Counted from the first letter of the stretch, positions 43,910-54,289 are shown. The stretch is DNA of 64,000 nt from Prevotellaceae bacterium (GCA_029219385.1 JAQXTH010000040.1:93559-157558); one strand, 5' to 3'. A program made the numbers and translations. Notes: generated by a model from the letters alone, not told the origin.

Positions 43910-45265
43910 ATGAAAAGAATAATCATATTATCTATAATAACATACGTTTCTTTTTTTAATACAAATGTCTTTTCGCAGACAAAACGTCTCAACACAAACA
44001 CAGCAAAACCTGTAGAAACCTTTTCAACACAAGCCGACAGCATTTTCAAATGCTTCTCCGACTCTTTGAAACAAATTAGTATAAAACTACATACTGATGC
44101 AGAATATGGCATATACAACAACAACAAAGACCTACTGACAAACCCATACTACTATCGTTTATTTGTAAATCCCCTGCTCTACAAAAGTTCGTTGCGTAAT
44201 GTAATGGAGATTGATACTGACAACAATTCCTCAAAACTTTCGGAACTCACAAACGACAAATGTCTTATTGTGGACAATGCCATCCACAAATTCTTTATTT
44301 CTTTATACACACAACACCCCTATATCGTTCACAACACAGACGACATACTCGAAAAAAGTGGCAGAATGAGAGAAGACATCAACACTCGCATTGACCATAA
44401 GGTACAGATTTCTGACGTCGTAAAGAAAAAAGAACTTGAAAATGTTATTGAGCCGATAGAAGCTATCAGCCGCAAGCCAAATTTCTGGACATTCAGCCAC
44501 AACATATCTTTGCAACTGATGCAAAACTATTCCAACGACAAGTGGTATCAAGGTGGCATCAATTATAACTCCATGTTGACAAGATACACATTTCAAGCAA
44601 ACTACAACAACAAGCAAAAGGTGACATTCAACAACAAACTTGAAATGAACCTTGGTTTCCAAACAAACAAAGACGACAAAGAACACAAATTCAAAACAAC
44701 AGAAGACCTCTTGCGCCTCACCAATAATCTCGGTGTAAGAGCAAGCGGACGATGGTATTACTCTATACAGTTACAAAGCTGGACACAATTCCACCCTAAA
44801 TACAACAACAACAGCAACGTGGTTTATTCCGATTTCATGTCACCGTTTGAAAGCGTATTGTCGCTCGGTATGGACTATAAATACAGCAAGAGCAAATTTA
44901 GTTTCAACCTCCACCTCGCCCCCATTGCCTACGATTTTAAATACGTAGACCGCAAGGCACTGACAGCCAGATATGGAGTGAAAGGCAACCACCACTCCTA
45001 CGAAACAATCGGTTCTAACATCACTGCAACATGGAATTGGCAAATACTCAAAGAACTCTCATGGAACAGCCGAATGTACTATTTCACCAACTACGAAAAA
45101 ATACAAGTGGAATGGGAAAACACATTCAATTTCGCGATAAACAAATATCTGTCTTCAAAACTATATCTATACCCAAGATTTGACGACTCATACACAAACA
45201 ACAACAGCGACGCTGTCATACAATTCAAAGAATATCTTTCGCTCGGTCTGAATTTGTCATTCTAA
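43910..45265 (+). CDS. DUF3078-type outer-membrane beta-barrel protein
   Basis: This 451-residue secreted protein has a signal peptide ending near VFSQ (about residue 23). From about residue 195 strands alternate polar and aromatic residues (WTFSHNISLQLMQNY, DKWYQGGINYNSML, LGLNLSF at the C-terminal phenylalanine), typical of a DUF3078 barrel. The role is unknown. It has a possible -7 box TATATTTG at 43846-43853. It precedes pyrB by 48 bases but is unlikely to share its function. Confidence 0.8.
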   Translation: MKRIIILSIITYVSFFNTNVFSQTKRLNTNTAKPVETFSTQADSIFKCFSDSLKQISIKLHTDAEYGIYNNNKDLLTNPYYYRLFVNPLLYKSSLRNVMEIDTDNNSSKLSELTNDKCLIVDNAIHKFFISLYTQHPYIVHNTDDILEKSGRMREDINTRIDHKVQISDVVKKKELENVIEPIEAISRKPNFWTFSHNISLQLMQNYSNDKWYQGGINYNSMLTRYTFQANYNNKQKVTFNNKLEMNLGFQTNKDDKEHKFKTTEDLLRLTNNLGVRASGRWYYSIQLQSWTQFHPKYNNNSNVVYSDFMSPFESVLSLGMDYKYSKSKFSFNLHLAPIAYDFKYVDRKALTARYGVKGNHHSYETIGSNITATWNWQILKELSWNSRMYYFTNYEKIQVEWENTFNFAINKYLSSKLYLYPRFDDSYTNNNSDAVIQFKEYLSLGLNLSF

Positions 45266-45313
45266 CCAAAAACATAACATCAACTCAATATCAACACAAA
45301 ACAATATAACAGT

Positions 45314-46264
45314 ATGTCTGAAAACAGAAGCGTAATCACTCTCGCCCATCTCACAAAAGAAAAGATCGAATATCTTTTACAGATGGCCGCCGAATTTGAG
45401 AAACACCCTAACAGAAAAATTCTCGACGGAAAAGTTGTGGCAACCCTCTTTTTTGAACCATCCACTCGCACACGCCTCAGTTTTGAGACAGCAGCCAACC
45501 GACTCGGTGCAAGAGTAATTGGGTTTGCCGATCCCAAAATTACAAGTGGAACAAAAGGTGAAAGCCTGAAAGACACCATTAAAATGGTGAGCAACTATGC
45601 CGACGTAATTGTTATGAGACACTATCTTGAGGGAGCCGCGCGATATGCCTCCGAAGTAACCTCCATTCCAATTATCAACGCAGGAGACGGAAGCAATCAG
45701 CACCCATCTCAAACCATGCTCGACTTATATTCAATCTATAAAACTCAGAAAACACTCTACAACCTCAACATTCACCTTGTGGGCGATTTAAAATATGGAC
45801 GCACAGTCCACTCGCTACTCATGGCAATGAGACATTTCAACCCCACATTCCATTTCATCGCTCCCAAAGAACTCGAAATGCCCACCGAATACAAGATGTA
45901 TTGCCATAACAACAACATTAAATTCAAGGAATATAAAGAGTTTAGTGAAGACACCATCAGCAATGCAGACATTCTCTATATGACACGTGTGCAAAAAGAA
46001 CGCTTCACAGACCTGATGGAATATGAACGAGTTAAAGACCTTTATATCCTCAACAACTCCATGCTTGGCAAAGCAAAAGAAAACCTTAAAATTCTTCACC
46101 CACTGCCTCGTATCAACGAAATTGCCGCCGATGTTGACGACAATCCCCACGCATATTATTTTCAACAAGCACAAAACGGCCTCTATGCACGCCAGGCACT
46201 GATTTGCGATGTACTAAACATCACACTCCAAGATATTATAAACGACAAAACCATTCTCTCATGA
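45314..46264 (+). CDS. pyrB: Aspartate carbamoyltransferase catalytic chain
   Basis: PyrB joins carbamoyl phosphate to aspartate, the first committed step of pyrimidine synthesis. The carbamoyl-phosphate site is [15 protein letters not shown] (about residues 51-65), with the active-site Lys in [11 protein letters not shown], and the aspartate-side signature is [12 protein letters not shown]. Length 316 is normal. The stop overlaps the pyrI start by 4 bases, so the catalytic and regulatory chains are made together. Confidence 0.97.
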   Translation: MSENRSVITLAHLTKEKIEYLLQMAAEFEKHPNRKILDGKVVATLFFEPSTRTRLSFETAANRLGARVIGFADPKITSGTKGESLKDTIKMVSNYADVIVMRHYLEGAARYASEVTSIPIINAGDGSNQHPSQTMLDLYSIYKTQKTLYNLNIHLVGDLKYGRTVHSLLMAMRHFNPTFHFIAPKELEMPTEYKMYCHNNNIKFKEYKEFSEDTISNADILYMTRVQKERFTDLMEYERVKDLYILNNSMLGKAKENLKILHPLPRINEIAADVDDNPHAYYFQQAQNGLYARQALICDVLNITLQDIINDKTILS

Positions 46265-46713
46265 AAAAGCAACTCCTTGTTTCGGCACTTGAAAACGGTA
46301 CCGTCATAGACCATATCCCTTGCGACAAAACAATGGACATTGTCAACCTCCTTAAAATTTACGAGACCGACACCACGGCAATGATTGGCTATAACCTTGA
46401 CAGCAAAAAGATGGGTAAAAAAACCATCATCAAAATTGCAGACAAATTTTTCACCGACGATGAGCTTAACCAACTGTCCGTAATAGCACCCGATGTGAGT
46501 CTCTGCATAATAAAAGACTTTGAAGTAGTAGAGAAAAAACAAGTAATAATGCCTTCGGAACTTGCCAATCTTGTGAAATGCGCCAATCCGAAATGTATCA
46601 CCAACAACGAACCCATGAAAACTCTTTTTCATGTGATCAACTCCGAACAAGGCATAATAAAATGCCACTATTGCGAAAAAGAACAAAATCTTGCAGACGT
46701 AAAAATAAAATAA
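46261..46713 (+). CDS. pyrI: Aspartate carbamoyltransferase regulatory chain
   Basis: PyrI binds CTP and ATP and holds the catalytic trimers together. The N-terminal allosteric part opens [20 protein letters not shown]. The zinc-binding C-terminal part has CANPKC and CHYC, the four cysteines of the family. ATG 46261 overlaps the pyrB stop; the frame upstream of it (from 46204) lies inside pyrB. Length of 150 is normal. Confidence 0.96.
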   Translation: MKKQLLVSALENGTVIDHIPCDKTMDIVNLLKIYETDTTAMIGYNLDSKKMGKKTIIKIADKFFTDDELNQLSVIAPDVSLCIIKDFEVVEKKQVIMPSELANLVKCANPKCITNNEPMKTLFHVINSEQGIIKCHYCEKEQNLADVKIK

Positions 46714-46732
46714 TCAACAAAACCATTACAAA

Positions 46733-48013
46733 ATGAAAAGAGACACAGAAATATTTGAAATCATCGAGGCAGAACACCAACGACAATTAAAAGGAATCGA
46801 ACTCATTGCCTCAGAAAATTTTGTCAGCGATCAGGTAATGGAAGCTATGGGCTCATGCTTGACAAACAAATATGCCGAGGGATATGCCGGTAAACGGTAC
46901 TATGGCGGTTGTGTGAATGTTGACAAAAGCGAAACAATCGCTATTGAGCGCATAAAAAAAATATTTGACGCAGAATATGCCAACGTGCAGCCCCACTCGG
47001 GCGCACAAGCCAATGCTGCCGTATTTTTCGCTGTGTTGAAGCCCGGCGACACTTTTATGGGATTAAACCTCGACCATGGAGGTCATCTCAGTCATGGCTC
47101 CAAAGTAAATACTTCGGGCATTCTTTACAATCCTATCGGTTATAACCTCAACAAAGAGACCGGGCGCATCGACTATGATGAAATGGAAGAACTTGCCCTT
47201 GCCCACAAACCAAAACTTATTGTTGGTGGCGGTTCTGCCTACAGCAGAGAGTGGGATTACAAACGCATGAGAGAAATTGCCGACAAAGTAGGTGCTTTAT
47301 TCATGGTTGATATGGCTCACCCTGCCGGACTCATTGCTGCCGGACTGCTCGACAACCCCGTAAAATACGCACACATTGTCACCTCCACCACCCACAAAAC
47401 ATTGCGTGGTCCGCGTGGTGGCATAATACTGATGGGCAAAGACTTTGAAAACCCCTGGGGGCTCAAAACACCAAAAGGCGCAGTGAAAATGATGTCACAA
47501 ATACTCAACAGCGCGGTATTCCCCGGCACACAAGGAGGCCCACTCGAACACGTCATTGCAGCCAAAGCTGTCGCATTTGGAGAAATTCTCCAACCCGAAT
47601 TTAAAGAATACGCCATTCAAGTTAAAAAGAACGCTGCCGTGTTAGCAGAAGAAATGGTCAAGAGAGGTTTTGGAGTAGTAAGCGGTGGCACAGACAACCA
47701 CTCCATGCTTATTGACTTGCGTCCTAAATATCCCGAACTGACCGGCAAGGTGGCAGAAAACGCATTGGTTGCCGCCGACATAACCGTCAATAAAAACATG
47801 GTACCTTTCGATAGCCGCAGCGCATTCCAAACATCGGGCATCAGACTTGGAACTCCGGCCATCACAACTCGCGGAGCAAAAGAAGAACTCATGATACAAA
47901 TCGCTGCATGGATTGAAGAAGTGCTCAACGACCCCGAAAACGAACAAGTAATTGCAAAAGTCAGAAGCGAGGTCAACAACACAATGAAATCCTATCCGCT
48001 TTTCGCTTACTAA
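46733..48013 (+). CDS. glyA: Serine hydroxymethyltransferase
   Basis: GlyA converts serine and tetrahydrofolate to glycine and methylene-THF, supplying one-carbon units. The PLP lysine is in [15 protein letters not shown] (about residue 227). Other marks are [33 protein letters not shown] and [12 protein letters not shown]. Length 426 is normal. It follows pyrI by 19 bases and is closed by a strong hairpin. Confidence 0.97.
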   Translation: MKRDTEIFEIIEAEHQRQLKGIELIASENFVSDQVMEAMGSCLTNKYAEGYAGKRYYGGCVNVDKSETIAIERIKKIFDAEYANVQPHSGAQANAAVFFAVLKPGDTFMGLNLDHGGHLSHGSKVNTSGILYNPIGYNLNKETGRIDYDEMEELALAHKPKLIVGGGSAYSREWDYKRMREIADKVGALFMVDMAHPAGLIAAGLLDNPVKYAHIVTSTTHKTLRGPRGGIILMGKDFENPWGLKTPKGAVKMMSQILNSAVFPGTQGGPLEHVIAAKAVAFGEILQPEFKEYAIQVKKNAAVLAEEMVKRGFGVVSGGTDNHSMLIDLRPKYPELTGKVAENALVAADITVNKNMVPFDSRSAFQTSGIRLGTPAITTRGAKEELMIQIAAWIEEVLNDPENEQVIAKVRSEVNNTMKSYPLFAY

Positions 48014-48044
48014 TTATCTAACAATTCATCAGCATCTAAAATAA

Positions 48045-48093
48045 AAACCCACTCCAACCTACATATACCATAATATGATGTCGGAGTGGGTTT
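48045..48093 (+). terminator. Rho-independent terminator after glyA
   Basis: The arms AAACCCACTCC (48045-48055) and GGAGTGGGTTT (48083-48093) pair perfectly over 11 bp, with further pairing of ACATAT/ATGATGT inside. ATTTATT follows. It separates glyA from rsmG. Confidence 0.85.
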
Positions 48094-48135
48094 ATTTATT
48101 ACAAACAAACAACCAAACAAAAACATCCTTTACTG

Positions 48136-48765
48136 TTGAAACAGATCCTAAAATATTTTCCAAATCTCTCAGAGCAACAAATCAAACAATTTGAAATGCT
48201 CAAACAACTCTATGTTGAGTGGAATGACAAGATTAACGTAATCTCTCGCAAAGATACAGAAAATCTCTACGAGCGTCATGTGCTACATTCACTGAGCATA
48301 GCAAAATTTATAGAGTTCAAACCAACAACAAACATCATTGACATCGGCACGGGTGGAGGATTTCCCGGAATACCCCTTGCCATAATATTCCCACAATGCC
48401 ACTTTCATCTCGTAGACAGCATAGGCAAAAAAATTATGGTTGCAACTGAAATTTCGCGTGCAATAAATCTGACCAACACAACACTCTCTCACATTAACGC
48501 AAAAGACATAAAACAAAAATACGACTTTGCAGTGAGCCGTGCTGTCATGAATGCTCCCGACCTCATTAAAATCTCACGCAGACTTATCAACAGAAACAAC
48601 AAAAACCATTTTCCCAATGGTCTGATCTGCCTTAAAGGTGGCAACCTCGAAGAGGAAATAAAAAACATTCGTGACACATATTATATTAAAGATCTTTCAG
48701 ACTATTTTGAAGAACCATTCTTTGAAACAAAAAAAATACTCTATGTATCTCTTACAAAACCCTGA
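48136..48765 (+). CDS. rsmG: 16S rRNA m7G527 methyltransferase RsmG
   Basis: RsmG (GidB) methylates G527 in the 530 loop of 16S rRNA; loss gives low-level streptomycin resistance in other bacteria. The SAM site is NIIDIGTGGGFPGIPLAIIF (about residues 63-82), with LYVEWNDKINVISRKD ahead and DFAVSRAVMNAPDL after. The start is TTG 48136: it supplies the conserved N-terminal helix, and the next ATG would remove about 20 residues. Three genes follow on the same strand within short gaps. Confidence 0.94.
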   Translation: MKQILKYFPNLSEQQIKQFEMLKQLYVEWNDKINVISRKDTENLYERHVLHSLSIAKFIEFKPTTNIIDIGTGGGFPGIPLAIIFPQCHFHLVDSIGKKIMVATEISRAINLTNTTLSHINAKDIKQKYDFAVSRAVMNAPDLIKISRRLINRNNKNHFPNGLICLKGGNLEEEIKNIRDTYYIKDLSDYFEEPFFETKKILYVSLTKP

Positions 48766-48798
48766 AACCCCAAAAATCATTAACCAACACACACAACC

Positions 48799-49458
48799 AT
48801 GCTAAATATAAAATGTTTTGTTGTAAACCTCGTTGAAGAAAATTGCTACATAGTCAACGATCAAACCAATGAAGCCATTATGATTGATTGTGGCATTATG
48901 TACGACAGCGAACAAAAAGAAATTGTGGATTATATCACAACAAACAATCTGAAACTGAAACATCTTGTGTGCACACACTCACATTTCGACCACACAATGG
49001 GCTGTTCGCGCATATACGACATCTATGGACTAAAACCCCAAATGCACAGTGCTGATACAGAATTATACATAAATCTCCAACAACAGATACAAAGCATATT
49101 AGGAAGAAACATACCCAAATCATTCACAAACATAAAAACCGTTCCTCCCGATAAAACCTTGGCAGAAGGGGACGAAGTTTTGTTTGGAACCCACAAATTC
49201 AACGTTATATCCACACCCGGCCACACACCCGGCGGAATATGCTTCTATTGCAGCGAAGAAAACATCTTGTTTTCCGGCGACAGTCTGTTTTGTCAATCAA
49301 TCGGACGCACAGATTTTCCCGGAGGAAACAGCCACGACCTAATTTCAAGCCTAAAAACAAAAATACTAACATTGTCTGACCAAACAATGGTCTACCCCGG
49401 CCACGGTCCCACAACCACAATAAAAAACGAACGCGAAAACAACTATTTCCTAAGATAA
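48799..49458 (+). CDS. MBL-fold metallo-hydrolase, glyoxalase II-like
   Basis: This 219-residue beta-lactamase-fold protein has the metal box CTHSHFDHTMG (about residues 58-68). The remaining ligands are in STPGHTPGGICFY, LFSGDSLFCQSIGRTD and MVYPGHGPTTT. This is the single-domain group often called hydroxyacylglutathione hydrolase-like; it lacks the C-terminal glutathione-binding domain of true glyoxalase II. Substrate unknown. It follows rsmG by 33 bases and precedes crcB by 10. Confidence 0.92.
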   Translation: MLNIKCFVVNLVEENCYIVNDQTNEAIMIDCGIMYDSEQKEIVDYITTNNLKLKHLVCTHSHFDHTMGCSRIYDIYGLKPQMHSADTELYINLQQQIQSILGRNIPKSFTNIKTVPPDKTLAEGDEVLFGTHKFNVISTPGHTPGGICFYCSEENILFSGDSLFCQSIGRTDFPGGNSHDLISSLKTKILTLSDQTMVYPGHGPTTTIKNERENNYFLR

Positions 49459-49468
49459 AACACAAAGA

Positions 49469-49840
49469 ATGAAAGAATGTTTGATTGTATTTGTTGGTGG
49501 AGGCTGTGGCAGCATATTGCGATATCTCATATCGCTGCTTCCCCTATGCAAAACCAATACACATTTTCCTATTACTACACTATTGTGTAATATCACAGGC
49601 TGTCTGTGTATTGGATTATTTTATGCCCTCTCGGAAAAATTTGGTTGGAGTCAATCCACCAGGCTGCTACTCACAACAGGTCTTTGCGGAGGTTTCACCA
49701 CATTCAGCACATTCTCCAACGAAACACTGCAACTCTTAAAAAGCACAACCCTCTCCGCATCAATCTTATATGTCACAACAAGCATTTTGCTCGGCATTGG
49801 AATGACATTTCTCGGAAAGACCCTTGGCGAACGAATTTAA
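49469..49840 (+). CDS. crcB: Fluoride channel CrcB/Fluc
   Basis: Fluc proteins export fluoride as dual-topology dimers. This 123-residue chain has four hydrophobic helices, the conserved VGGGCGSILRYLIS start, LLCNITGCLCIGLFYA (the pore Asn), and GLCGGFTTFSTFSNE. The last carries the central sodium site and the Phe box. No fluoride riboswitch is recognisable in the 10-base gap upstream. It is followed by the LuxR-type regulator after 21 bases. Confidence 0.95.
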   Translation: MKECLIVFVGGGCGSILRYLISLLPLCKTNTHFPITTLLCNITGCLCIGLFYALSEKFGWSQSTRLLLTTGLCGGFTTFSTFSNETLQLLKSTTLSASILYVTTSILLGIGMTFLGKTLGERI

Positions 49841-49861
49841 CAATCCGATAACACAAATATT

Positions 49862-50488
49862 TTGAATAACCACAAACCAAATATCGCTCTTGTGGGCAAC
49901 AACTCGCTCACAATGATAGGACTGAAGTCCCTATTGGAAGACATCATTCCTTTTGCCGACATATTGATTTTTCACGATACCAGGCAACTACACTCCCATA
50001 CACCTGCAACACCCTTTTTCCACTATTTCATCACCTCTGCAGCATATAATGAAGACGCTTCATTCTACGACGAAAACAGAAACAAAGTAATTTTGTTGGC
50101 AGACAATACCACGTCCCTCAACGAACACACAAACCAATTTCGCAAATTAGATATGTTGCTACCGCCTGAAGAAATGCTTAAGCAACTCCTTCAAATTCAG
50201 CAACACGCCCACCATGGGTATACAAACTACCCACGTCAATTGGCAGAAACTCTAAACAACGAGAAACAACGCGTTCAAGAAACACTCTCGCCTCGCGAAA
50301 TCGAAGTGATACGCCTGCTTACAAAAGGATTTATCAACAAGGAGATAGCTCAACAACTCAACATCTCTATCAACACCGTGATAACACATCGAAAAAACAT
50401 TATGCAAAAACTACACTCACAATCCCTCTCAAAACTCGTTATCTATGCTGTGACACACGGATATGTAAGTGCAGACGAAATAAAATAA
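49862..50488 (+). CDS. LuxR-type transcription factor with receiver-like N-terminal half
   Basis: This 208-residue regulator starts at TTG 49862. Residues 145-200 are a LuxR/FixJ helix-turn-helix (LSPREIEVIRLLTKGFINKE, IAQQLNISINTVITHRKNIM). The first 120 residues have the size and beginning of a receiver (NIALVGNNSLTMIGLKSLLE). However, the position where a receiver carries its phospho-accepting aspartate reads FHYFITSAAYNED, and the first acidic pair is replaced by GNN. It is therefore a probable phosphorylation-independent or atypical response regulator. No histidine kinase lies nearby. It is co-directional with crcB. Confidence 0.85.
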   Translation: MNNHKPNIALVGNNSLTMIGLKSLLEDIIPFADILIFHDTRQLHSHTPATPFFHYFITSAAYNEDASFYDENRNKVILLADNTTSLNEHTNQFRKLDMLLPPEEMLKQLLQIQQHAHHGYTNYPRQLAETLNNEKQRVQETLSPREIEVIRLLTKGFINKEIAQQLNISINTVITHRKNIMQKLHSQSLSKLVIYAVTHGYVSADEIK

Positions 50489-50496
50489 CACAACAT

Positions 50497-50555
50497 AAAA
50501 ACAAGGCGAAAACAGAAAACACAATTAGCGTGCCATCTGTTTTCGCCTTGTTTTT
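50497..50555. terminator. Bidirectional terminator between the LuxR-type gene and atpG
   Basis: Two 20-base arms (50497-50516 and 50536-50555) are perfectly complementary around GGCGAAAACAGA, with A run on the left and T run on the right. It serves the convergent plus-strand operon and the minus-strand ATP synthase operon. Confidence 0.9.
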
Positions 50556-50571
50556 TGTTAATAACTGCCTC

Positions 50572-51447
50572 CTACTGAAACGAAGCCCCGACAATGTCGA
50601 GCAATTCGGCAGTAATTGCAGCCTGACGTGTCTTATTATACATCAAAGTCAATTCGTGCAACAATTCATCAGCATTGTCGGTGGCAGTCTGCATGGCAAC
50701 CACTCGTGCCGAATGTTCGGCAGCCAGACTATCTAAAACAGCAGTATATAGTTTCAGCGACAACACTTTGGGAATTAAAGTATCGACAATCTCTGCTTTT
50801 GTTGGCTCAATTATATAATCCAAAGCCATGCCGTCTTTATTTTCCACCACACCACTCTTGGTATCAAGTTGAACAGGGAGGAACGTTTCTGTCGTTACAA
50901 TCTGGCTTGCCGTGTTTTTAAAATGATTATACACAATCACGACTTTGTCTATCTCCTTTTGTTCAAAACGCCTCATAAGATCATCAGCCAAAACAGCCAC
51001 GTCAGCATATTTGGTGTGATCAAGCAGTGAAGAATTGTTTGATTTAAATTCAAAGTCAAGCCTTTTCATTTTATCGGCAATCTTCACACCGATAGGCAAA
51101 ACCTCCACTTCTGCACCACTATTGTGCAACGTGTCAATAACTTGAGTGGTGGCCTTGATTACATTCGAATTGAATGCACCACACAAACTTGAATTTGACG
51201 ACACACAAACAACCACTGCCTTAGCCACTTGTCGCTTCGCTGCGTATGGAGAAGAACTCTCACCCTCAAGTTCAGAAACAAAACGCGACATAATATTGTC
51301 CAAACGTTGCTGATAAGGGCGCATACTCTCAATGGCGGCTTGAGCCTTGTGGAGTTTTGACGATGCCACAAGTTTCATTGCACTCGTTATCTTTCGTGTG
51401 CTTGAAACAGAATTTATGCGAATTTTTACTTCCTTTAATGAAGCCAT
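50572..51447 (-). CDS. atpG: ATP synthase F1 gamma subunit
   Basis: This is the rotor shaft inside the F1 head. The N-terminal coiled coil starts MASLKEVKIRINSVSSTRKI, and the C-terminal helix ends TLMYNKTRQAAITAELLDIV with the conserved ITAEL box. Length 291 is normal. It is the last gene of the operon, 75 bases after atpA, and ends at a bidirectional terminator. Confidence 0.96.
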   Translation of the reverse strand: MASLKEVKIRINSVSSTRKITSAMKLVASSKLHKAQAAIESMRPYQQRLDNIMSRFVSELEGESSSPYAAKRQVAKAVVVCVSSNSSLCGAFNSNVIKATTQVIDTLHNSGAEVEVLPIGVKIADKMKRLDFEFKSNNSSLLDHTKYADVAVLADDLMRRFEQKEIDKVVIVYNHFKNTASQIVTTETFLPVQLDTKSGVVENKDGMALDYIIEPTKAEIVDTLIPKVLSLKLYTAVLDSLAAEHSARVVAMQTATDNADELLHELTLMYNKTRQAAITAELLDIVGASFQ

Positions 51448-51522
51448 ATAAATATCCTTAGTGTGATTGTAATCTATCTTTTTTCCGGCAATAGCGCGAG
51501 AAGTCTATTTAATATTGCGAGT

Positions 51523-53103
51523 TTAATATTGCGAGGCTACGTCGTCAGCCACTTTGCGTATAAGGCTCTCAACCTCTTCGGTAATCTTTCCTGCCTTTAT
51601 CACGTCCAAAACCGTTTCGCGATATGACGAACGCATAATCTGCAAGAAACTGTCTTGAAACTCTGCGACCTTGTTTTGCGGAACATTGTGAAGCAATCCC
51701 TTTGTGCCACAATAAAGTATTGCAACCTGCTCTTCTACTGCCATGGGGCTATATTGAGCCTGCACAAGCAACACGTTGTTTTTGCGACCGCGGTCAAGTG
51801 TCATAGCCGTAACAGGGTCCATGTCTGAAGAAAATTTGGAAAACGCCTCAAGCTCACGATATTGAGCCTGGTCGATTTTCAACGTGCCGGCAATCTTCTT
51901 CATACTCTTAATCTGTGCGCTACCACCAACACGACTCACCGAGATACCCACATCAATGGCAGGACGCTGTCCTTGGTTAAACAAATTAGAGTCGAGATAA
52001 ATCTGTCCGTCAGTGATAGAAATCACATTGGTAGGAATATAGGCAGAAACGTCACCGGCCTGGGTCTCAATGATTGGCAACGCTGTGAGCGAGCCACCAC
52101 CTTTCACCTTGCCTTTCATGCAAGCCGGCAGGTCGTTCATTTTTTCTGCCACCTCTTGCTGGGCATTGATTTTTGCAGCGCGTTCCAAAAGTCGGCTATG
52201 CAGGTAAAACACGTCACCCGGATAAGCCTCGCGACCCGATGGACGACGCAACACGAGCGACACCTCGCGATAAGCCACAGCCTGTTTTGAAAGGTCGTCA
52301 TAAACAACCAAAGCATGCTTGCCTCTGTCGCGGAAAAACTCGCCAATTGCAGCACCGGCAAACGGAGCATAATACAACATTGAAGCAGGCTCGGCGGCAG
52401 TTGCAGAAACAACCACCGTATAGTCCATTGCACCATGCTCCTTCAACGTCTTCACAAGATTAGCCACCGTAGAAGCCTTTTGGCCTATGGCCACATATAT
52501 ACAATAAACAGGATTGCCGGCGAGGAAGTTCTCACGCTGATTTATAATCGTGTCAATGGCAATGGCAGACTTACCTGTCTGGCGGTCACCAATGATAAGC
52601 TCACGCTGTCCGCGACCGATAGGAATCATAGAGTCGATTGCCTTTAGTCCCGTCTGCAAAGGTTCGTTCACCGGCTGACGAAAAACAACACCCGGAGCCT
52701 TGCGATCTAATGGCATCTCAAACTTTTCGCCACCAATCGGAGCACCACCGTCAATCGGTTCACCGAGCGTGTTGATCACACGGCCAACCATTTCCTCGCT
52801 CACCTCGATAGAAGCAATGCGACCGGTGCGACGGGCAATATCACCCTCTTTTATTCCCTCTGAAGAGCCAAAGAGTACAACGCCCACATTGTCTTGCTCA
52901 AGGTTCATGGCAATGGCTTTGGTGCCGTTTTCAAACTCGACAAGTTCGTTTTCGGTCACATTGTTGAGACCATACAGACGAGCCACACCGTCGGAAATAT
53001 TAAGCACCCTGCCCACTTCTTCAAACTCGATGTCGGTCTTCAAACCCTCCAACTCGTTGAGAAGCACTTCAGAAACTTCGCTTGGATTTATTTTGTTTGG
53101 CAT
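51523..53103 (-). CDS. atpA: ATP synthase F1 alpha subunit
   Basis: This is the non-catalytic nucleotide-binding chain of F1. Walker A is IIGDRQTGKSAIAID (about residues 170-184), and the arginine finger region is ISVSRVGGSAQIKSMKKI. DDLSKQAVAYREVSLVLRRP is the family box. Length 526. It lies between atpH and atpG, as usual. Confidence 0.97.
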   Translation of the reverse strand: MPNKINPSEVSEVLLNELEGLKTDIEFEEVGRVLNISDGVARLYGLNNVTENELVEFENGTKAIAMNLEQDNVGVVLFGSSEGIKEGDIARRTGRIASIEVSEEMVGRVINTLGEPIDGGAPIGGEKFEMPLDRKAPGVVFRQPVNEPLQTGLKAIDSMIPIGRGQRELIIGDRQTGKSAIAIDTIINQRENFLAGNPVYCIYVAIGQKASTVANLVKTLKEHGAMDYTVVVSATAAEPASMLYYAPFAGAAIGEFFRDRGKHALVVYDDLSKQAVAYREVSLVLRRPSGREAYPGDVFYLHSRLLERAAKINAQQEVAEKMNDLPACMKGKVKGGGSLTALPIIETQAGDVSAYIPTNVISITDGQIYLDSNLFNQGQRPAIDVGISVSRVGGSAQIKSMKKIAGTLKIDQAQYRELEAFSKFSSDMDPVTAMTLDRGRKNNVLLVQAQYSPMAVEEQVAILYCGTKGLLHNVPQNKVAEFQDSFLQIMRSSYRETVLDVIKAGKITEEVESLIRKVADDVASQY

Positions 53104-53172
53104 AAGGTTCTATTTTATTTAAAATTCATATAAAATTAAAAGTTAAACATACGCTCATGGAGTCATTTCGCC

Positions 53173-53706
53173 CTAAACAATCTGTTTTTTTATGGTGCGC
53201 AACCTGCCGGCCACGCTCGCGTCTAAACATTGGGCATCATATTCCAACACAAACCCACCGATAATCGAAGGGTCTATCTTCACGTTAAATTCAACCTCTT
53301 TCTTTGTTTTGGTTTCAACAATGGATTTAATGCGATTTATAGTCTCGTCACCGAGTTGCCTTGCCAGCGTCAAACTACACACCACAATATTTTTCTTAGC
53401 CTTATAAGCATTGATATAGGCAGTGGCGATAAAAGACATTATGTCCTCACGGTGTTTGTTCAAAACGAGTCTGAAAAAACGCTCCAAGCAATCAACCACG
53501 TTGCCCCCACTTGCCACCTTGAGCAATCTGAGTTTTGCTTCACTGTCGACCACGGGGTCTGCCAATGCCACTTTCAGTTGTGGCACCTTTTCAAAAGACG
53601 ACACCAAAACATTCATGGCCGAATAGACCTCGTTGATCTGATTGTGTGCTTCGGCAAACTTTAGCAAAGCCTTGGCGTAACGAGAAGAAACAATTCCTAT
53701 ATCCAT
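53173..53706 (-). CDS. atpH: ATP synthase F1 delta subunit
   Basis: This subunit (OSCP-like) links F1 to the b-subunit stalk. The N-terminal helical bundle begins MDIGIVSSRYAKALLKFAEA. The C-terminal part ends in IIGGFVLEYDAQCLDASVAG, where the family signature lies. Sequence is diverged, as normal for delta. Length 177. It precedes atpA by 69 bases. Confidence 0.94.
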   Translation of the reverse strand: MDIGIVSSRYAKALLKFAEAHNQINEVYSAMNVLVSSFEKVPQLKVALADPVVDSEAKLRLLKVASGGNVVDCLERFFRLVLNKHREDIMSFIATAYINAYKAKKNIVVCSLTLARQLGDETINRIKSIVETKTKKEVEFNVKIDPSIIGGFVLEYDAQCLDASVAGRLRTIKKQIV

Positions 53707-53788
53707 ACTATACTGTCGACGTTGGTTTTAAATATTGTTTTTTATCTTTAAGTGTGTGTGTATGTCTGTGCAGCAAAAACAAATCGCA

Positions 53789-54289
53789 TTATTTTTTTTC
53801 TGCCACCTGATCTAAAATCCGGTCAACCCACTGCATCTGTTCTTCATCTTTCTGCAAAGAGCGTGAAAGAATTTTGGCAGCTATCTGAATTGAAAGGTCT
53901 GCCACTTGTGACCTCATGTCGCGTTGAGCTTTTTCGGTCTCGGCTTTGATTTGTCGGCGAGCATCTTCCAAAATGCGGTTAGCCTCTTGCTGAGCCTTCT
54001 GTTTTGCCTCTTCCACTATTTGGTCGCGAGTGTGGCCGGCCTCTTTCAATATCTGTGACTGCCGTGTCTGTGTCTCCTGTATCATGGCCTGACATTCGGC
54101 CTTGATATTAGCTAACTTTTCGTTTGCCTGACGGGCAGCGGCCAAAGACTCATCAATATATGCCTTGCGTTTTTCGACCATATCGGTTATTACCGGAAAG
54201 CCGTATTTTGCAAGCAGGACAAACACAACCAAAAAGGCTATGAGCATCCAAAAGAGCAGGCCGAAGTCAGGAGTTAAGAATGACGGCAT
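53789..54289 (-). CDS. atpF: ATP synthase Fo b subunit
   Basis: This is the peripheral stalk: one N-terminal membrane helix (FGLLFWMLIAFLVVFVLLAK) followed by a long charged coiled coil (AAARQANEKLANIKAE, EEAKQKAQQEANRILEDA). Length 166. It lies 33 bases after atpE. Confidence 0.95.
   Translation of the reverse strand: MPSFLTPDFGLLFWMLIAFLVVFVLLAKYGFPVITDMVEKRKAYIDESLAAARQANEKLANIKAECQAMIQETQTRQSQILKEAGHTRDQIVEEAKQKAQQEANRILEDARRQIKAETEKAQRDMRSQVADLSIQIAAKILSRSLQKDEEQMQWVDRILDQVAEKK

Noticed and set aside
46183..46686. 167-codon minus-strand frame
   Set aside because: It is antisense to pyrI, which has its zinc cysteines and a coupled start.
49469..50488. Fluoride riboswitch for crcB
   Set aside because: The gap to the upstream gene is only 10 bases, and no fluoride-aptamer pattern is seen in the preceding coding sequence.
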